Assembly: GCA_009859145.1 (NCBI GenBank)
Contig: VRVR01000004.1
Span: 186,001 to 250,000 of the forward strand
Direction of reading: 5' to 3'
Length of the DNA stretch: 64,000 nucleotides
Source of the DNA: Andalucia godoyi
Taxonomy: Eukaryota; Discoba; Jakobea; Jakobida; Andaluciidae
A program made the position numbers and the translations under genes. Under the pieces are notes generated by a model. The model was not told the origin of the DNA. It ran no database searches and saw only the letters and a program-made list of their open reading frames with translations. Positions 50,683 through 59,444 of the stretch are shown piece after piece (position 1 is the first letter of the stretch; each line of letters starts with the position of its first letter).

Positions 50683-52218
50683 ATGAAAGTCGCGAAACCT
50701 CCCCCCAAAACAGGCGACTCAAGTGTCCTTCATCGTCGAATTTTGCGGTTTTTCCCTGACTTGGGCGAGTGGCAGAATGACGGCGATTCTTGTCTGCACT
50801 CCGGATTCCGTTCCGTTTTCGTTTTCCAACAAGCGGTTCAAAGTCGAGATTGCACAATGCTATGGCCTCCTGTTGGGCTTGGGATGCAGCGGGCCGTTGA
50901 GGTGTCCGCAGTTCTTTTGGCTTTTGATCATTTTATTCCCGAATCCTTCAAAGACAGTGCATTATTGTTGATTTGTCGCATGTTTTGCACATTCTATTTC
51001 TTCATTCAGTTTGATATTCTCGGTTCTTTAATACGATTTCTCGCATTTACATTTAAATATGAAGAATTCCCTATTGTCTTGAATGCAGATCTCTTCTTGT
51101 CGCAAAATCGGCCTAACGTGCACTGGTCATCATTCTTGGTGAATCCCGCTGGTTTTGTCACGTTGCATATCGAAGCCTGCCCTTCTCAGCTGTCCGGTGC
51201 ATTCGTTCTTTCGTCTTTTCAAAAACGCACATTCAAGATAATGTTAAAATCAAAAAAATCTGAGAGAAGTGGTACGATTTCGTGGTCAATAATGACCACT
51301 TCAAGGCGTAAGTCTTCCTTCACTGCGATCGATCCGAGTGATCCTATTGGCCGCCTCCTTGCGGGATGCGGAGCATTAGCGCACAACAGTCTCCGTATAT
51401 CAAAAAGTGATGGTGAAATTGTATTAGTTCCGAAGCTTGAGAAGGATGCCTGGCTGTTTGGGAACGAAGATGCCGTCATGTCAGTTGTCAGACACTTTTC
51501 TTTCGTGATCCATCGACCTGCTGACATGTTGCGATATGGTGTATCCCCCAAAGCGGCGTACTTGTTCGCAGGACCTGTTGGATCTGGGAAATCCACTGCT
51601 ATCCGGTACATTGCGTCCATCCTTGATCTACCTCTGCATACCACCACTCTCACCAAGTTTTCCTCGGATTCTCTGGTATTTTCCTCCGCAGCGATTCTCG
51701 TTGTTGAAGACGTTCACGTGCAGTCACCAGTTGAACTATTCCAACTTGCAGGTGTCAAAAATCAAGCGGATCGCGACAGTACGGATCGCATTTTCAAGTA
51801 TGTCAACCGAATGACAGAAATACTTCAGATCTTGGACGGACTGGAAACACCGCACGGGCTGCTGTGTATTTTCACTGCGAACTTTCATTCTGTTCTTGAA
51901 ACTGCTATCGATATTCATGCGCTACTGCGGCCGCTGAGATTGAAATGCATATCTTTTGACTATCCGAGATTGAGTTCTTTACAATCGTCCGCACCGCCAA
52001 TATACAAGCGATACATCCGATTTCTTGTAATGATGGGCATCAGGGGCGATGAGGAAGTCAACATAGCACAACTGAAAGAGTGCATTGTGTTGGCGGAATC
52101 TCAAGTGTACAAATCCACAGAGGACGTTACTCTTGAAGCATTCTCGGAGATATGGAATAACACCAATGCGGAACGAGAGAGCATGAAAAAACGCTTGACA
52201 ACCGACAAGACAAGTTAG
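50683..52218 (+). CDS. BCS1-like AAA ATPase, divergent
   Basis: The protein has 511 residues from the ATG at 50683. The N-terminal half has hydrophobic segments and a BCS1_N-like beta region (NRPNVHWSSFLVNPAGFV, KIMLKSKKSERSGTISW). The AAA module begins YGVSPKAAYLFAGPVGSGKS, with Walker A GPVGSGKST. Walker B reads AAILVVEDVH and is followed by MTEILQILDGLETPHGLLCI, close to the BCS1 pattern LLNALDG and FTTN. BCS1 proteins translocate folded Rieske protein across the inner mitochondrial membrane, but many AAA relatives of this subgroup have other roles. The 3' end abuts the neighbouring stop codon with no gap. Assignment to the BCS1 clade is likely; function is uncertain. Confidence 0.7.
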   Translation: MKVAKPPPKTGDSSVLHRRILRFFPDLGEWQNDGDSCLHSGFRSVFVFQQAVQSRDCTMLWPPVGLGMQRAVEVSAVLLAFDHFIPESFKDSALLLICRMFCTFYFFIQFDILGSLIRFLAFTFKYEEFPIVLNADLFLSQNRPNVHWSSFLVNPAGFVTLHIEACPSQLSGAFVLSSFQKRTFKIMLKSKKSERSGTISWSIMTTSRRKSSFTAIDPSDPIGRLLAGCGALAHNSLRISKSDGEIVLVPKLEKDAWLFGNEDAVMSVVRHFSFVIHRPADMLRYGVSPKAAYLFAGPVGSGKSTAIRYIASILDLPLHTTTLTKFSSDSLVFSSAAILVVEDVHVQSPVELFQLAGVKNQADRDSTDRIFKYVNRMTEILQILDGLETPHGLLCIFTANFHSVLETAIDIHALLRPLRLKCISFDYPRLSSLQSSAPPIYKRYIRFLVMMGIRGDEEVNIAQLKECIVLAESQVYKSTEDVTLEAFSEIWNNTNAERESMKKRLTTDKTS

Positions 52219-52839
52219 TTACTTCAGCTTCAACAGTGCCAGGATGTGAGAAGCGATATCAGATGGAGGATCGCCAACAACATCGGATTTCTGATGTTCT
52301 GTAAATTTCTTTGCTGAAAAAGGGCCCCTTTTCCCTGGACGGGATCCTTTACCGACTGTCGCACGAATGTCTTCGATATTCGAAAGCTGAATCATGCCTT
52401 GTTGGACCATTCGCATTTCGGGAGCCCTTGCCGAAGCTGCTTCGGGCGCAGCAAACGTCCCAGCAACCTTCCGACTCCGGTGTTCATTTTTATGCACGGC
52501 ATGTTTTGACGACGACGGGACAGTTCGAGAGCTCGTGTCTTTTGCTTGAGCAACAACACGTGGCGACGCAGTGTCCATTGAGACAGCAGCGGGCTTCGGC
52601 AGACTTGCGGGGTCTGGACACGAAGAAGAAAATGACGGACCTGCAAAATGGAGATTCGGCTTTCCAGTGTCCGGAAGCGTTGCAGGCTGCGGCACACGGG
52701 AAGGCGGAAGTCCGCCCGCAACAGCAGCGAACGAAGGTGCAGGCGCCTTCGGAACCTGGACCTTGGAAGTGCTTTCGACCTCGAAAAACGACGGAGGTAA
52801 GAGGAAGAGATCGTCTCCTCTGTGCTGACTGCTTGACAT
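52219..52839 (-). CDS. Orphan Ala/Pro/Ser-rich protein
   Basis: The protein has 206 residues from the ATG at 52839. It is mostly disordered (PKAPAPSFAAVAGGLPPSRV) with a possible short helix at the extreme C-terminus (DIASHILALLKLK). No family is recognised. Its TAA is immediately adjacent to the TAG of the convergent AAA gene. The intact frame and placement suggest a real gene. Confidence 0.6.
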   Translation of the reverse strand: MSSSQHRGDDLFLLPPSFFEVESTSKVQVPKAPAPSFAAVAGGLPPSRVPQPATLPDTGKPNLHFAGPSFSSSCPDPASLPKPAAVSMDTASPRVVAQAKDTSSRTVPSSSKHAVHKNEHRSRKVAGTFAAPEAASARAPEMRMVQQGMIQLSNIEDIRATVGKGSRPGKRGPFSAKKFTEHQKSDVVGDPPSDIASHILALLKLK

Positions 52840-53004
52840 AGGGTTATGGATCTTCAAATGACGATTAACATCCGCACTGTGAAGTTCGCTCCGAGAAGAA
52901 TGACGGAGGGAGAACTTGGAGGAAAGGCCAGCCGTGGTGAAACGCTGCCCAGTGACCTACAGCAGTTTCATGCTGTCACCGCCTTTATCTGCCTTCTATC
53001 CCTT

Positions 53005-53056
<52 letters not shown>

Positions 53057-53174
53057 TCTCACTCAAAAGAAGGAAATATTTAAACACACAGTTATTTATC
53101 AAGGATAGCGTATCATTTCCAGCGTTTTGCAAAACTTGATTCTATTAACTGAAGCGAGTGTCATTCCGATTTCC
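52840..53174. repeat. Divergent spacer with CT and CA microsatellite
   Basis: (CT)n at about 53003-53041 is followed by (AC)n to about 53056, then T-rich sequence before the lectin ATG. No gene is seen. Confidence 0.85.
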
Positions 53175-54587
53175 ATGAAACTCTCTTTTCTCTTCACAGT
53201 CTGTTGTCTGTTGTCGTGCTCCATCGTCGCATTGTCAGTGACTACTCCTCGGTTCCTTCCGCTGCAGCCCATGTACCTGGACGACAACTACTTCAAGCTT
53301 CCAAGAGAAACCGGATATTTCGATTACGGTATGTTTTCGCAGAATACCTCCAACGTTGTTCTTGGGTCGTCATCTGCCAAAATGGAGAACAGGACATTTC
53401 AGAATGATGATCAGGAATTCTACATGACTCTGACGGACGGTGTGACCAGCAACCAACTTGGCTACTGCATCCACAATCGAGTCGTCAGCGTTAAGTACGG
53501 TTTTGAGTCGACATTCAAAATTCGTATTAGAAGGGACCATGCTGCAGTCTATTCTTGTGGCACAACAAGCGCTTGTGCAGACCGAGAACTCGAGACAGGA
53601 GACGGAGCAATGCCGCGGGACACCGGAGACGGCTTCGTCTTTGTTGTATCTGCGGTGCCCTTTAGCCGGGATACGCTACCTTCTTTCCGAAATCCAGGAA
53701 AAGACTTGGGCTATGACGGAATGCGAAACACTCTCGCTGTTGAATTCGATTTGGCAGAAAACGAGGATAAGATGGACCCTAACGATGCCCACGTATCGGT
53801 TCAATTCAAGGGAAGTGAGGCGGTTTCCTCTCGCCATTCCACCACCTTCCCGACTGTCATGGCACCAGATTACGGGTCTATTCAGCAGTTTGGGGACAAT
53901 TACACTCAGTTTCTCACTGGAGCGAACAGAACGTTGCTTTCCGCACAAGAGCAGTTGGATTACGATGTAATTCACAGCAAATTAGACTTGTTTCTGTGGT
54001 CTGATCCGCGATTATCACAGGTTAATTACATCCACCCAAATGTAACGCCTCCGTACAACTGGGCGGATATCGGAACCTTGTTGGACAACGAAATACACGA
54101 GATTCGAATCGTTTACATGGCGGAAAAGCCGGGCATTTCGGTTTATTTTGATGGACGCGACGACCCAGTTCTGCAAGTGGCAGTGAACGTCAGCAAAATG
54201 CATTTGCATGAAGACTACTTATGCAAACACTATAATGGTTGTTTCGCTCGTTCCGATTACTACTTCAACGAAACCGAAAGAGAAATGTATCGACGGCCAA
54301 TCTGCGAGATTTATGCATATCCTGATAAGCAGGCAGCAGTGCAGCTGTTTACATCGAACGTCACCTCAGACAAACAAGGAAAGCCGTTTATTGTAGAAGG
54401 GCCACGAGGTCCACTTGGGTGTCAGGAGTGTTTTGGATACGAAGGATGCGGTGCGTATGTCAGTTTACTGAGTGCAACAGGCAGCAAGGGCTCCCGAGTA
54501 GAAGTGTTCAGTTGGAAGTTCACATCAACAAAGCCGGACTACACAAAAAACGAGTTTGTTCAGGGGCCACTTCCAAAAGGACGATAG
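53175..54587 (+). CDS. Secreted L-type (legume-like) lectin domain protein
   Basis: The protein has 470 residues from the ATG at 53175. A signal peptide is clear (MKLSFLFTVCCLLSCSIVAL). The concanavalin A-like fold is indicated by LAVEFDLAENEDKMDPNDAH (the metal-site region of legume lectins) and by IRIVYMAEKPGISVYFDGRD with DPVLQVAV following. Several N-glycosylation sequons (NTSN, NRTF, NYTQ, NVSK) and paired Cys fit the secretory pathway. No ER-retention signal or membrane anchor is evident at the C-terminus (PLPKGR). Carbohydrate specificity is unknown. Only 8 bases separate its stop from that of the convergent SWI/SNF gene. Confidence 0.8.
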   Translation: MKLSFLFTVCCLLSCSIVALSVTTPRFLPLQPMYLDDNYFKLPRETGYFDYGMFSQNTSNVVLGSSSAKMENRTFQNDDQEFYMTLTDGVTSNQLGYCIHNRVVSVKYGFESTFKIRIRRDHAAVYSCGTTSACADRELETGDGAMPRDTGDGFVFVVSAVPFSRDTLPSFRNPGKDLGYDGMRNTLAVEFDLAENEDKMDPNDAHVSVQFKGSEAVSSRHSTTFPTVMAPDYGSIQQFGDNYTQFLTGANRTLLSAQEQLDYDVIHSKLDLFLWSDPRLSQVNYIHPNVTPPYNWADIGTLLDNEIHEIRIVYMAEKPGISVYFDGRDDPVLQVAVNVSKMHLHEDYLCKHYNGCFARSDYYFNETEREMYRRPICEIYAYPDKQAAVQLFTSNVTSDKQGKPFIVEGPRGPLGCQECFGYEGCGAYVSLLSATGSKGSRVEVFSWKFTSTKPDYTKNEFVQGPLPKGR

Positions 54588-54595
54588 GATCTACC

Positions 54596-57500
54596 TCACA
54601 CAGCGCTTACCTTTCTGCGTTTGTTGTCGGAGGATGGAGGTCGTCCGCGAGGCCTTGGAACAGAAGAACCCACTGGAGCACTGCCTCTGCCCCCTCTGCC
54701 ACGTCCTCTTCCACGTCCTCGTCCTCGTCCTCGCCCTCGCATGCTTCTTGATGATACCACTGCAGTAGACGCAACATCGTTTCGCAATCCGCTTTCGTCA
54801 TCGTCGATGACGATGTCATCGTCAGTGTCGTCATTGCACACAGATTCTTCCTCCGAGTCCGCATCTTGGAACAGGCGGTGCATCCAGGTTCGGAATGTAA
54901 TCAACAGCATCCTTGCGCAAGTCCATGCAAACGAACCAGGTTCATTGTACTGCATGGAGTTTCCGCACATAGTATCAACGTCCTTTTCCATTTCGAATAT
55001 TCCAAATTCCTCACTGTACACACGCTGTTTCAGCTTCAAGGCAATATCTCTGAGAGCAACAACAGTGGAGAATTGCCGATAGTAATCCGGGAAATCCTTG
55101 CGATCGGGTTTATCCAGGAAGAAGACCAGCACCGAGTTACCATCCACCGTGAGGCACTTCATCTGTTCATAAATAAAGGTCATTCTTTCCAAAGACTGCT
55201 CCGATGTAGGATTAAGCGGAAGACCGCAGTCTACAGAAGCAAGCACTTTCTTATCAAGACTCGTGCGTGTTGGCACTGTCTCCCCAAACAGATGCTTCAA
55301 GTGTTGCTTCCATGCTGGGACGTAATCACCAACAAAAAATCCCGATTGAGGATGCGGACGACGACTCTGGCGAACCCCAGAATTACTGTTGGAGGTAGCT
55401 TGGACACCAAATTCTACTTCGTCGTCATCTTCGTCGTCACCTTGTGATCTAAGAGCATTTTCTGGATGCGTTGATGCTTCGGTGTCAACGGCCTCCTCCT
55501 CATCCGAATACTCGATCAATTTGTCGAGTTCATCATCCCCATAGTACACTTTGTTGGATCCTAGACGACGTGCTCCCCGCCCTGAGTACTCGTCAGACAA
55601 CTGCATCGCAGACGCCAATTCTTCTTTAGGATCGTGTCTGAGGGTAGGGGCATCAGCAGTCGTGAAAACTCGCAAATAACTCGACGGCAGAAGGGTCTTG
55701 TACTGCCGCAAATCCTCTGGATCCCGAGCCAACAAAGCAATAAGATCTTCCCCTGCAAGATCCTTCGGGATGGCGTCTTTGGAGGCGTCAGCAAAACCGA
55801 CATTGATGTTCACGAGATCCTCGATGAGCTTGCGCTGCTCTTCCAGATTATGGTTCACTTCTGTCGCATGAACGTTGTTTCGCATTCCTCGCATTGTTTC
55901 AATATCAAACTGTCCGCAGTCAATGACAGTTTTCGTTTGGAGCCTTTTCTGGGACCATCGATTGTACAACTTTTGCTCAAACTGGCATTCCGAAACGAGA
56001 CAGAATACACGCACTGGTCGAGCTTGCCCTATCCTGTACGCTCTGGCAATAGCCTGAACGTCATTTTGTGGGTTCCAGTCCAAATCAAAAATAATAACAG
56101 TATCCGCAGCTTGCAAATTGACTCCAAGGCCACCTGCCTTCGTAGATATGAGAAAGATCCAGATCGGACTTCCCTCCTTACAGAACTGATGTATTCGTTC
56201 TGCGCGTTCCGACCCCTTCGTCTGACCATCCAATCGTGTATACTGTTCAGGGGAAAATCCCAATACTTCAAGAAGATCAGAAATCAGATTCAGAACCTGC
56301 ACTTGCTGAGAGAATAACAAAACCTTATGGCCGGCAGAGTGCAACAGCGGAAGCATCCTAGCGAGCATTGTGAACTTTCCAGAAGACCGAATCAACAGCG
56401 ACTGCCAATCGTCGGAAACAAATTTTTCGTAAGGATCTTGAAAAAACAGGAAAGGGTGCGAGCATACCTTGCGGAAATGGAAAAAGGAATTGCGAATCGA
56501 CTTGTTGATGAGCATGGGGCCGGTCTGCAGTGTCGTTGTACCGCCTGCCAGCACCTTCAGCATTTTTTGTTGCAGCTGTTCGTACATACTCCATTGAATC
56601 GCAGACATCTCACAGGTGATTAAAACTTCCGATTTCGGAGGAAGCGTATGGGCAAGAGATGCGTGTTCTCGTCGTAACAGGAACGGCCTGAGAACAGCAT
56701 GAAGTTGCTGTACCAAATAGTGGATTTCCTCGTTTGTCAATTGCGAAGCCTCATCTGGCAAAAACGGTGCGTTAAACCATTCCTCAAAATTCTCAGCAGA
56801 ATCAAACACCTTTGGCATGATGAAGTTGAGCAATGACCACAATTCTCGTAGATTGTTCTGCAGAGGAGTACCTGTAAGAAGTACTCTTCGTTGCGACTTG
56901 AACAGCGTTGAGAGCGTGTGGGTCACCAAAGAATCCTGATTTTTCAATTGGTGGCCTTCATCCACAATCAAATACTGCCATCCAACTTTCGACAAGACAT
57001 TCTTCTCTTTCTTGTGACGTACCATTTCGTACGTTGTGACAACAACATTGTATGAATCCGGATGATCGAGAATACGGGCTTTCAAATCCTTCCGTTCAAC
57101 TTTTGATCCATGATACTTGATGCATTTCAGATTTGGCGCCCACTGACTGAACTCATTCAACCAATTATCGACAACAGACAGAGGACACACCACTAAATGG
57201 GGTCCGTAAAGACCCTTTCTTTCCGCAAGATAGGCAATCGTTGCGATTGCCTGAATTGTCTTTCCCAGACCCATTTCATCTGCAAGGATCCCGTTGATCC
57301 CGTTATTGTAAAGCGATACAAGAAACTGCACACCTTCTAACTGGTAACTTCGAAGCTGTCCCCCAGAAAGCATTGCCGGCTGTTGCTGAATAACTTCTTC
57401 CTTATCTGGGCTAACAGCGCTGGCGCCGCTTCCACTGGGCTCTGAAACCAATTCACCTTGAACCTGATAGTCGGCAATTTGCTGTTGAATCTTTGCAGTC

Positions 57501-58312
57501 ATCCGTTTTGTCCACAACACAAGCTCTCGCAACCTTTCCTTTTTCGCTTCGTGAACATGCTTCAGATACTCTTCGAAATTGTTTTCTTTCAGAGCTCTTA
57601 GTCTACTCTTTTCAGACTCGTCTCTCTCTCTTCGCAATTTCTCTTTCCGTCTTGAATGGATTTGCGATATCAAAGAACAGACTTTCTGCCTAATTTTCTC
57701 TCTGTCGGCAAGCACAGCAAAAAACGCCTTGCTGCCTTCTTTGACATCCTTTCGGAAGAGAGATTTCTTGTGAGCTCTGGATTCTTCTTCGGATTTCTGA
57801 ATAGACATCGCCAAAACATGAGTGGCATCCAGAATAGCTGGCTGATTCTTTGCAGAGAAAACACTGTACCTAGCCTTCATTTGGAATGGAAGGAGTTTGA
57901 GTGCCGTCAATTCAATCTTGTCAGACACAGAAAGAGATGACGGTTCTCTATTTTGCATAGTTTGAAGCCTGCGAACCATAAAACTGTGGACTTCTTTTCT
58001 TCTTAATTCAATCAGCATTCGAGAGTCTTCGTTGATGTTCACAGAAACCATTTCCGCATCAAAAGACTGTTTTTGAAAACTCTGCATTTTCAGAATTTCT
58101 TCAGAACTCGTGGCATTCTCCGAAACACTGTGATCGTCATTCTGTTTTCGACCCGACGACGACGAAGCTTCCAATAATTGCGGTGTAATCAAGTTGAAGT
58201 TTTGTTGTTCAATGAGTTTGAGGATGACGACTTGTGCGATGAACCGGTCCTTAAACTCAGGGGGAAGCAACTGCGCCAGAGAAAACGGGTCTGGTTTCGT
58301 TCCAGACTGCAT
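54596..58312 (-). CDS. SWI/SNF-family ATPase with bromodomain (Snf2/Sth1/BRG1-like)
   Basis: The protein has 1238 residues in a single exon. The N-terminus has a QLQ-like segment (FSLAQLLPPEF) and a charged helical HSA-like region. The ATPase starts at about 310 (LRSYQLEGVQFLVSLY), with Walker A DEMGLGKT, the DEGH box (IVDEGHQLKN) and LLTGTPLQNNLRELW. The helicase C lobe has KVLLFSQQVQVLNLI and STKAGGLGVNLQAADTV. A bromodomain follows at about 1010-1140 (NPTSEQSLERMTFIYEQ, DFPDYYRQFSTVVAL). The tail is an Arg-Gly repeat with an AT-hook-like PRGRPP. The bromodomain order fits the remodeller class that slides and ejects nucleosomes. It should be nuclear. Confidence 0.92.
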   Translation of the reverse strand: MQSGTKPDPFSLAQLLPPEFKDRFIAQVVILKLIEQQNFNLITPQLLEASSSSGRKQNDDHSVSENATSSEEILKMQSFQKQSFDAEMVSVNINEDSRMLIELRRKEVHSFMVRRLQTMQNREPSSLSVSDKIELTALKLLPFQMKARYSVFSAKNQPAILDATHVLAMSIQKSEEESRAHKKSLFRKDVKEGSKAFFAVLADREKIRQKVCSLISQIHSRRKEKLRRERDESEKSRLRALKENNFEEYLKHVHEAKKERLRELVLWTKRMTAKIQQQIADYQVQGELVSEPSGSGASAVSPDKEEVIQQQPAMLSGGQLRSYQLEGVQFLVSLYNNGINGILADEMGLGKTIQAIATIAYLAERKGLYGPHLVVCPLSVVDNWLNEFSQWAPNLKCIKYHGSKVERKDLKARILDHPDSYNVVVTTYEMVRHKKEKNVLSKVGWQYLIVDEGHQLKNQDSLVTHTLSTLFKSQRRVLLTGTPLQNNLRELWSLLNFIMPKVFDSAENFEEWFNAPFLPDEASQLTNEEIHYLVQQLHAVLRPFLLRREHASLAHTLPPKSEVLITCEMSAIQWSMYEQLQQKMLKVLAGGTTTLQTGPMLINKSIRNSFFHFRKVCSHPFLFFQDPYEKFVSDDWQSLLIRSSGKFTMLARMLPLLHSAGHKVLLFSQQVQVLNLISDLLEVLGFSPEQYTRLDGQTKGSERAERIHQFCKEGSPIWIFLISTKAGGLGVNLQAADTVIIFDLDWNPQNDVQAIARAYRIGQARPVRVFCLVSECQFEQKLYNRWSQKRLQTKTVIDCGQFDIETMRGMRNNVHATEVNHNLEEQRKLIEDLVNINVGFADASKDAIPKDLAGEDLIALLARDPEDLRQYKTLLPSSYLRVFTTADAPTLRHDPKEELASAMQLSDEYSGRGARRLGSNKVYYGDDELDKLIEYSDEEEAVDTEASTHPENALRSQGDDEDDDEVEFGVQATSNSNSGVRQSRRPHPQSGFFVGDYVPAWKQHLKHLFGETVPTRTSLDKKVLASVDCGLPLNPTSEQSLERMTFIYEQMKCLTVDGNSVLVFFLDKPDRKDFPDYYRQFSTVVALRDIALKLKQRVYSEEFGIFEMEKDVDTMCGNSMQYNEPGSFAWTCARMLLITFRTWMHRLFQDADSEEESVCNDDTDDDIVIDDDESGLRNDVASTAVVSSRSMRGRGRGRGRGRGRGRGGRGSAPVGSSVPRPRGRPPSSDNKRRKVSAV

Positions 58313-58750
58313 GACGATGGTTTCCTATGTCAACAGCGCAAATTTTTTGTTGTTGTTGAAAAGTCACTCACGGAAATCACACACCACATTCATTCGGGCA
58401 GAGCGGGAATTTTTGATGTCCTCCCCCAAAGGAGGAGTCCCACTTCTCTCCAGTCTTAAGGACAGTTTCAGCTTCACAGTACTCAAATGGAGAGTTGCAG
58501 ACCGTTTTTATTATCCTTCTGCCCCTTTGCCACTTTTTGATCTTTCCTTTATTGAACGATCCATTTTCCATGGCGGCTATGAATTTCTAATTTTATACTT
58601 TGCAGACAGGCACATACGCGTACGGGCCACTCTCCGTGCGAAGCTTGCTTACTGTCCAAAGTGCGGAGCGCCTAACGTACTTCCGGCGCAAGCCGCGAGA
58701 CTTCCACACCGTATCCAGTTGTGGAGTCAACGCCTACACTATACACTGAA
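58313..58750. other. Spacer between SWI/SNF gene and Fanzor fragment
   Basis: No recognised gene. Open frames on the plus strand are short and without motifs, although one ends in a Cys-x-x-Cys stretch (AYCPKCGAPN, around 58650-58670). Confidence 0.4.
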
Positions 58751-58824
58751 CATGCATATCTACGAATAGACATGCATATTCAACCGTGCGTCCCGTTGCC
58801 GGAAAGGGGATAGGCCCCAACACG
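58751..58824 (-). ncRNA. Candidate Fanzor guide-RNA / right-end region, copy 2
   Basis: On the minus strand, the 24-base block at 58824-58801 (hairpin GGGGCCTATCCCC) matches copy 1 at 22 of 24 positions. The ancestral stop TGA (58782-58780) is followed by ATATGCATGTC (58779-58769). A further ATATGCATGTTC lies just beyond (58762-58751). RNA identity is inferred from the Fanzor/TnpB precedent. Confidence 0.38.
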
Positions 58825-59070
58825 CCTCACGGCGTTCTTCAGATAAATGTTCCGCGCTCCGTTCCCAATCTCGATCAATCGGTGAGCTGCACGCGGGACA
58901 TGCAAACACTTTGCTTCCGCCTCGACGTGCATGGATCTCACCGCAGCGCCCGCACGTTTTGGACGTGTACTCCTCCGTCACGATGGCAACATGGCGCTCG
59001 CGATACTCGGTCGCCTTATGGAACAAACGTTGCAAAAAGTGAAACCAAAAAGCGAAACCAGCGAATGATA
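58780..59070 (-). pseudogene. Degenerate Fanzor C-terminal fragment, copy 2
   Basis: Only the C-terminal part survives, read on the minus strand: FLQRLFHKATEYRERHVAIV, TEEYTSKTCGRCG, a second Cys pair in FACPACSSP, then the RuvC-III start IDRDW. An extra G at about 58864-58866 shifts the frame directly after DRDW, and the shifted frame continues NGARNIYLKN and RVGAYPLSGNGTHG to TGA at 58782-58780. RuvC-I and RuvC-II are absent. The end RVGAYPL is shared with copy 1. Upstream sequence (59071-59300) shows no clear Fanzor residues. Not functional. Confidence 0.85.
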
Positions 59071-59444
59071 GAATAGATGGCTACGGATGCTGCGTTCAAG
59101 AGTGTCGAAAATGCGGAGCCTGTGTCGCAGGCTGAATTTTGGCCGAGCGTGCGTAAGCACGAATTCCTGTGAAGCAAAACGTGCTAGTGTCGGCCAGCAT
59201 TGACCGTGTCTGTTTATGTATACTTCCTTCCGTATGCATGACAATGACGTCTCCAGCGCTATTCATGGCATGTCATGGTGCTCGCGACGCTGCTTCGAAT
59301 TGATTTTTGTTTTGGTGGTTGGTTGGAGGATGATGCCTTTTCTGACTTCCGACTGTTGATGATCTTTTTGAAACGTCGCATGCAAGTGCGCCACCTCCAC
59401 ATTAGTAAACTGCAGTTTATAATTACGAAAGGAATTGTGTTGCA
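59071..59444. other. Spacer between Fanzor fragment and CH-RCC1 gene
   Basis: No recognised features. Open frames present lack motifs. Confidence 0.4.

Noticed and set aside
54621-55082. Plus-strand Arg-Pro-rich frame opposite the SWI/SNF tail
   Set aside because: It mirrors the Arg-Gly coding repeat of the minus-strand gene.
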